Below are positions 23,115 through 25,323 of a stretch of 25,323 nucleotides of DNA, one piece after another. The notes beneath the pieces are model-generated. The model saw nothing but the letters and a program-made list of their open reading frames with translations, searched no databases and was not told the DNA's origin. Source of the DNA: a virus; the IMG/VR virus record IMGVR_UViG_3300027833_000205, positions 1-25,323 of that record; one strand, written 5' to 3'. The position numbers and the translations under genes are program-made. The stretch's first letter is position 1, and each line of letters opens with the position of its first letter.

Positions 23115-23428
23115 ATTGGCAGACTGATGTAGTAGCGTTTGCGATTGGAGAATTGGGATGTACTTATAAACAATATGAACTAATGACGTGGGCTGAATTT
23201 CAACTACGTCTTTTTTCTTTTAATAGGGTAGAGAAAAATAATTGGTTTAAAATTGGGGAGATAGTTGCAAACGTTGTTCAAGCTGGTTTTATAGATGCCA
23301 AAGATAAAAAGAAGATGTTGCAGAACATACAAAAGGCATATCAAGGCAAAAAACGAAGTACATTGAACGAACATCAAAGACAAGCAATACTAAAAGCACA
23401 AGAGCAATATGGCACAGTTAAGCGTTGA
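23111..23428 (+). CDS. Tail assembly chaperone C-terminal extension (via -1 frameshift)
   Basis: This frame has no usable ATG but is open from the A10 run and codes I-D-W-Q-T-D-V-V-A-F-A-I-G-E-L-G-C, then M-T-W-A-E-F-Q-L-R-L-F-S-F-N-R. Such A-x-x-E-L-G and T-x-x-E-F motifs are typical of phage tail chaperone C-terminal parts. An internal TTG at 23153 would cut off the conserved beginning. It is -1 relative to the gene at 22758, so the fused product would be about 223 residues, equivalent to lambda gpGT. The end overlaps the tape measure start by 20 bases. Length and position fit; the frameshift itself is inferred. Confidence 0.78.
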   Translation: MDWQTDVVAFAIGELGCTYKQYELMTWAEFQLRLFSFNRVEKNNWFKIGEIVANVVQAGFIDAKDKKKMLQNIQKAYQGKKRSTLNEHQRQAILKAQEQYGTVKR

Positions 23429-25229
23429 GATAGTAGGGGAAACAAAAAAACTTGAAAAGGCTTTAAAGGATTCTGAAAGGTCTTTAAAGAATTTTGAGAG
23501 CAAAGCAAAAGCCTTAAATGATAAGATAAATAAATCAACTGTTTTACAGGGTAAACTCGCTATTGCAACAGAAAAGGTTGAGCGAGAGTTTGCGAAGGGA
23601 GTTATTACTCAATCCAAATATGAGAACTCAATAAGAGCGATATCTAAAGCAGACGAAAAACTATCAAACAGTACTAAAAATTTACGTACAAATTTAACCA
23701 AAACAAACAAATCAATTAAGGATTTAGGAGGTACGAAAGGTTTTAAGAAGTTAGAGAAAGGAGCAGTAAGCGGTACATCTGCAATGACAGCTTTTAGTAG
23801 AACGGTACAGGATGCACCGTTTGGAATTATGGGGGTTTCTAACAACATTACCAACTTAACGGAGCAATTTGGATATCTAAAGAACAAAACAGGTTCAGCT
23901 GGTGGGGCATTAAAAGCAATGTTAAGAGATTTAAAAGGTTTTGGCGGTATTTCATTGGCTATTTCGGTTGCAACGTCTTTAATGTTGGTTTTTGGGGATA
24001 GGATTAAAGAGGCTACAAAGTCAAGTAGCAAATTGTCTGATGCAATTGATGAGGCTTCTGAAAGTATGGGGGTTGAGATTAATAAATTAAGTGCCTTAAA
24101 AGATGCTTTAATTGATGAAAATACTGAAAAATCAACCAAGTTAAAAATAATAAACAAACTTAAAAAAGACTATCCAAAGTATTTTGGTTTTTTAGATAGT
24201 GAAAAAGTTAATGTTACAAAAGTAACAAAGGCTTATGAATTGCAAAAAAGATCGATTATAGGTTTAGGTATAACAAAAGCACTTGAATCACAAAAAGCAC
24301 CAGAATACGCAAAACTTGCTGAATTAGAACTAAAAAAAGCGTCTGAATTATTAACTGCTGCTGATAGGATTTTCTTAACAAGTGGAGCATTGACTTTTGA
24401 CCAAATCTCAAAATTTACATCAGATTTAGCAAAGCAAAGCAAAGACAGGCAAATTGCAGAGATTGAAAAAAATATTGCAGAGATTGACAAAGCAGCAGAA
24501 AGAATAAAAACAAAATTTAATATATCTGTTGACGATGTTTTAGGGTTTAAAGATTCAAACAATGATAAATTAAAAGAAAAAGTTACTGCATTATTTAGCG
24601 AATTAAATCCAATTGTTACAAGTGGAATAGAGGGGTTAAAAACAAATATATCTTTTGAGGGTTTAAATTTATTCCCTCTAAAAGAGTTTGACGAACAAGC
24701 ATTGCAATTTGCTGAAAGATTGAAAAATTTAGCTGATAACGCAATCCCTAATGCTATGGCTGGTATAACAGATGGAATTGCAAACGCATTAGCTAATGGA
24801 GGAAATGTTTTAAGCGGTATAGGTGGTGCGTTATTAGGTCAAATGGGGCAGTTTCTATCTAAAATGGGTGGTTTGCTTGTTGAGTACGGAACGTTGGCAA
24901 TATTAAAGGGAAAACTTGATGTTGCAATTGGTGTAGGTGGTCCTGTTTCAATTGCTGCTGGTATTGCTGCGGTTGCAGTTGGTACTTTATTAAAGGCAGC
25001 TGGAGGTGCATTTAGTAACGCTGGGAAATCATTGTCTGGCGGTGGCGGTGGTAATGCTAACGGTGGAGCAGACAGATATTCCCCAAGAAGTAGCAACAGC
25101 AGTTCAGTTAGTTCAAGCGGTGGCGGTTTTCAAAATGTAGTGTTTGAGATACAAGGAACAAAATTAGTTGGTGTTTTATCTAACACGTTAGCAAGAAATA
25201 GAAATTTAGGCGGTACATTAGGAATATGA
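23409..25229 (+). CDS. Tape measure protein
   Basis: A 606-residue protein that sets tail length and is threaded through the tube. Residues about 8-115 are Lys/Glu/Leu/Ser-rich coiled coil. V-Q-D-A-P-F-G-I-M-G-V-S-N-N-I (about 133-147) is familiar from Bacteroidota phage tape measures. A first hydrophobic segment is near 178-196 (I-S-L-A-I-S-V-A-T-S-L-M-L-V-F), more coiled coil follows, and a long Gly/Ala-rich hydrophobic region (about 440-545) ends in a Gly-run linker. Such segments are thought to aid membrane passage of DNA. At about 0.15 nm per residue the tail would be roughly 90 nm, fairly short. The stop overlaps the next start as ATGA. Confidence 0.88.
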   Translation: MAQLSVEIVGETKKLEKALKDSERSLKNFESKAKALNDKINKSTVLQGKLAIATEKVEREFAKGVITQSKYENSIRAISKADEKLSNSTKNLRTNLTKTNKSIKDLGGTKGFKKLEKGAVSGTSAMTAFSRTVQDAPFGIMGVSNNITNLTEQFGYLKNKTGSAGGALKAMLRDLKGFGGISLAISVATSLMLVFGDRIKEATKSSSKLSDAIDEASESMGVEINKLSALKDALIDENTEKSTKLKIINKLKKDYPKYFGFLDSEKVNVTKVTKAYELQKRSIIGLGITKALESQKAPEYAKLAELELKKASELLTAADRIFLTSGALTFDQISKFTSDLAKQSKDRQIAEIEKNIAEIDKAAERIKTKFNISVDDVLGFKDSNNDKLKEKVTALFSELNPIVTSGIEGLKTNISFEGLNLFPLKEFDEQALQFAERLKNLADNAIPNAMAGITDGIANALANGGNVLSGIGGALLGQMGQFLSKMGGLLVEYGTLAILKGKLDVAIGVGGPVSIAAGIAAVAVGTLLKAAGGAFSNAGKSLSGGGGGNANGGADRYSPRSSNSSSVSSSGGGFQNVVFEIQGTKLVGVLSNTLARNRNLGGTLGI

Positions 25230-25323
25230 AAGAAGTAAAGTTAATTTTCGGAGATGTTTTAGATAATCAAACTTTAGGGATTGAATTGGAAAAAGATAAT
25301 GATGATTTATCAGTATCAACAAG
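25226..25323 (+). CDS. 5' part of a distal tail gene (truncated by window end)
   Basis: ATG at 25226 overlaps the tape measure stop (ATGA) and the frame is open to the window end, giving 32 residues beginning M-K-E-V-K-L-I-F-G-D-V-L-D-N-Q-T and continuing L-G-I-E-L-E-K-D-N-D-D-L. The strand-rich acidic start is compatible with a distal tail or baseplate hub protein, which is the usual gene after a tape measure. The sequence seen is too short to name the family. Confidence 0.65.
   Translation, partial: MKEVKLIFGDVLDNQTLGIELEKDNDDLSVST

Noticed and set aside
23153-23428. Independent gene starting with TTG at 23153
   Set aside because: The conserved protein sequence extends upstream in the same frame to the A10 run with no start codon, so frameshift extension of the gene at 22758 is more likely.
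23609-24157. 182-codon reading frame on the minus strand inside the tape measure gene
   Set aside because: It mirrors the coiled-coil coding region; its composition is that of a reverse-strand shadow and it has no leader or recognisable domain.

Overview
The window is a stretch of a tailed-phage genome or prophage from a member of the Bacteroidota, most likely the Flavobacteriaceae. The DNA is strongly AT-rich. Start codons sit behind A/T-rich leaders of the AAATAAATAAAT type rather than Shine-Dalgarno sequences. Several gene groups are preceded by the Bacteroidota -7 promoter box TAnnTTTG, and the primase is of the VirE-N/BT4734 type common in this phylum. Every supported gene is on the + strand. 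I see no integrase, repressor, lysis gene, tRNA, rRNA, CRISPR array or insertion sequence here, so temperate versus lytic cannot be decided. One tail-tube gene, a frameshifted tail chaperone and a tape measure, with no sheath gene in view, point to a siphovirus with an HK97-type head.

Region 1 (1-5860) is the replication module: the tail end of an unknown gene, a probable single-strand DNA-binding protein, a beta-class DNA adenine methyltransferase, a helical protein, a 777-residue primase-SF3 helicase fusion, a small protein resembling the DNA-binding domain of DnaA, and a SNF2-like helicase.

Region 2 (5861-8760) is an accessory block of short genes: a VRR-NUC nuclease, small unknown proteins, a lipoprotein, a zinc-ribbon protein and a cytosine-5 methyltransferase. 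Unlike the tightly overlapping modules on either side, these are mostly separated by 40-170 bp gaps, several of which hold hairpins, direct repeats or related short sequences.

Region 3 (8760-16520) runs from a ParB-methyltransferase fusion through terminase small and large subunits, portal, Mu-F-like head protein, prohead protease and major capsid protein to the connector and head-closure genes. A strong intrinsic terminator lies directly after the capsid gene. A 49-codon gene lies between it and the connector.

Region 4 (16520-21400) is an insertion of four or five virion-surface genes inside the neck module: a small beta-rich protein, a collagen-like fibre protein, two large beta-rich proteins and a 158-residue protein. 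They share short motifs with one another. The position suggests neck, collar or head fibres rather than tail-tip fibres, which is an inference.

Region 5 (21400-25323) is the tail: HK97 gp10-like protein, tail terminator, tail tube, tail assembly chaperone with a -1 frameshift at a run of ten A residues, tape measure, and the start of a distal tail gene. Promoter-like elements with a shared upstream sequence precede the portal, protease and tail-tube genes and probably set late expression levels.
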